Shown piece after piece: positions 5,854 to 6,845 of a stretch of 6,845 nucleotides of DNA. The notes under the pieces are model-generated. The model worked only from the letters and a program-made list of their open reading frames with translations. It had not been told where the DNA came from and did no database searches. The number at the start of each line of letters is the position of its first letter. The stretch's first letter is position 1. Made by a program: the position numbers and the translations under genes. Source of the stretch: Alistipes sp. UBA943 (GTDB taxonomy: Bacteria > Bacteroidota > Bacteroidia > Bacteroidales > Rikenellaceae); NCBI GenBank assembly GCA_002293345.1, contig DBDB01000017.1, forward strand, positions 976-7,820. Direction: 5' to 3'.

Positions 5854-6845
5854 GATGTTATCTTGTTAAGCAATTCCTGTTCCGTAATCATCCGCACGCC
5901 CAATTTTTGTGCCTTTTTCACCTTTTCGGGTCCCGCTTTTTCGCCCGCCACGAGATAATCCACGTGACTCGACACAGCCGACACGACACGTCCGCCATTG
6001 GCTTGGATACGATCCTTCAACTCTTCACGGCTCAATGTAGTGAAAGTTCCGGAGATCACAAAACTCGACCCTTCGAGAGCGTTCGAGGCGAGGGTACGTT
6101 CGTGTATCCGGAACTGCACTCCGGCACGCCCCAAACGTTCGAGAATATGGATATTCTCCGTGCCGGAGAAATATTCGACCAGTGCGTTGGCTACTTTTTC
6201 ACCCACCTCCTCGACCTGGATAAGCGTTTCGTATGATGCTTCACGCAACGCGTCGAGCGACTTGAAGTGAGTGGCGAGGTGGCGTGCCGTCGTTTCACCG
6301 ACGAAACGGATCCCCAATCCGTACAGCACCCGTTCGAACGGCACAGTCACCGAGCCGCGAATGCTCGTGATGATATTCTCGGCCGACTTTTCACCCAGAC
6401 GCGGTAGGGGCGAGAGTTGCGATGCCGTGAGGTCGTAGAGGTCCGCCACGTTGCGAACGAGATCATTGTCGAAGAGTAACTGCACGGTCTCGTCCCCGAG
6501 ACCGTCGATGTTCATGGCACGTCGCGAGATGAAGTGGATGATCCGTCCGACGATCTGGGGCGTGCATCCCGACGTGTTGGGACAGTAGTGTTTCGCTTCG
6601 CCGGGATACCTGATCAGTTCGGCACCGCAGGCGGGACACGCCGTGATATAGGTCAGCGGTTCGCTTCCGTCCGGACGTTCGGATAGTTCGACACCCGTGA
6701 TCTTGGGGATGATCTCGCCGCCCTTCTCGACATACACCGAGTCACCGACACGTACATCCAGCAGGGCGATCTGTTCGGCGTTGTGCAACGAGGCACGTTT
6801 GACCACCGTGCCGGCCAGCAATACCGGTTCGAGGTTCGCCACGGG
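5850..6845 (-). CDS. ligA: NAD-dependent DNA ligase, 3' half; 5' end beyond window
   Basis: Seals nicks during replication and repair using NAD+ as adenylate donor. The frame is open from the right edge to TGA at 5852-5850, about 331 residues of a family near 670; the NTase catalytic domain with the adenylated Lys lies outside the window. GTG at 6842 is internal. Visible in order: the end of the OB domain (ANLEPVLLAGTVVKRASLHN, then VRVGDSVYVEKGGEIIP), a four-Cys zinc finger (Cys at about visible residues 70, 73, 88 and 94; CPAC...CPNTSGC), a helix-hairpin-helix region (about 110-225, including NIDGLGDETV, LPRLGEKSAENI and VEEVGEKVANAL), and a C-terminal BRCT domain (about 258-331, FVISGTFTTLSREELKDRIQ, GG.V...VS...DYLVAGE). 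The ATGA overlap with dapA indicates a shared transcript. Confidence 0.98.
   Translation of the reverse strand, partial: PVANLEPVLLAGTVVKRASLHNAEQIALLDVRVGDSVYVEKGGEIIPKITGVELSERPDGSEPLTYITACPACGAELIRYPGEAKHYCPNTSGCTPQIVGRIIHFISRRAMNIDGLGDETVQLLFDNDLVRNVADLYDLTASQLSPLPRLGEKSAENIITSIRGSVTVPFERVLYGLGIRFVGETTARHLATHFKSLDALREASYETLIQVEEVGEKVANALVEYFSGTENIHILERLGRAGVQFRIHERTLASNALEGSSFVISGTFTTLSREELKDRIQANGGRVVSAVSSHVDYLVAGEKAGPEKVKKAQKLGVRMITEQELLNKITS

Overview
The window looks like chromosomal DNA of a Bacteroidota member, most likely order Bacteroidales and possibly a Rikenellaceae/Alistipes-like lineage. The reasons are the mid-50s GC impression, the lack of clear Shine-Dalgarno sequences before the genes, a TAnnTTTG-type promoter element (TACCTTTG at 3166), a Bacteroidales-style short XRE regulator, a lipoprotein clostripain-family (C11) protease, and a fragment resembling the Fibrobacter succinogenes major paralogous (FISUMP) domain. 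The taxon is inferred from gene style; no rRNA or other marker was compared.

Layout. The + strand holds the 3' part of asnS (asparaginyl-tRNA synthetase, truncated by the left edge) and then a complete rpoN (sigma-54). A terminator-shaped hairpin overlaps the asnS stop codon, and a strong A/T-flanked hairpin follows rpoN. That second hairpin also contains the stop codon of a convergent - strand gene for a 77-residue XRE-family DNA-binding protein. On the right, the - strand carries a compact cluster read from right to left: ligA (NAD-dependent DNA ligase, 3' half only), dapA (4-hydroxy-tetrahydrodipicolinate synthase, ATGA overlap with ligA), and 21 bases later a secreted lipoprotein protease of peptidase family C11. 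Directly after the protease stop lies a short out-of-frame remnant that resembles the C-terminal half of a FISUMP-type surface-protein domain.

The most unusual stretch is 3099-3352, between the XRE gene and the FISUMP remnant. It holds a 20-base imperfect dyad (possible operator), a + strand TACCTTTG promoter element divergent from the XRE gene, and immediately downstream two abutting hairpins ending in TTTTT. Together these read as a compact candidate small RNA of about 70 nt with its own terminator. After it comes a strongly pyrimidine-rich tract containing a 15-base direct repeat.

How the parts may work together: asnS, rpoN, ligA and dapA are housekeeping genes (translation, transcription, DNA replication/repair, lysine and peptidoglycan precursor synthesis). 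The accessory material is the stretch between rpoN and dapA: XRE regulator, candidate small RNA, surface-protein remnant and lipoprotein protease. No mobile-element enzyme, CRISPR array, tRNA or rRNA is visible.
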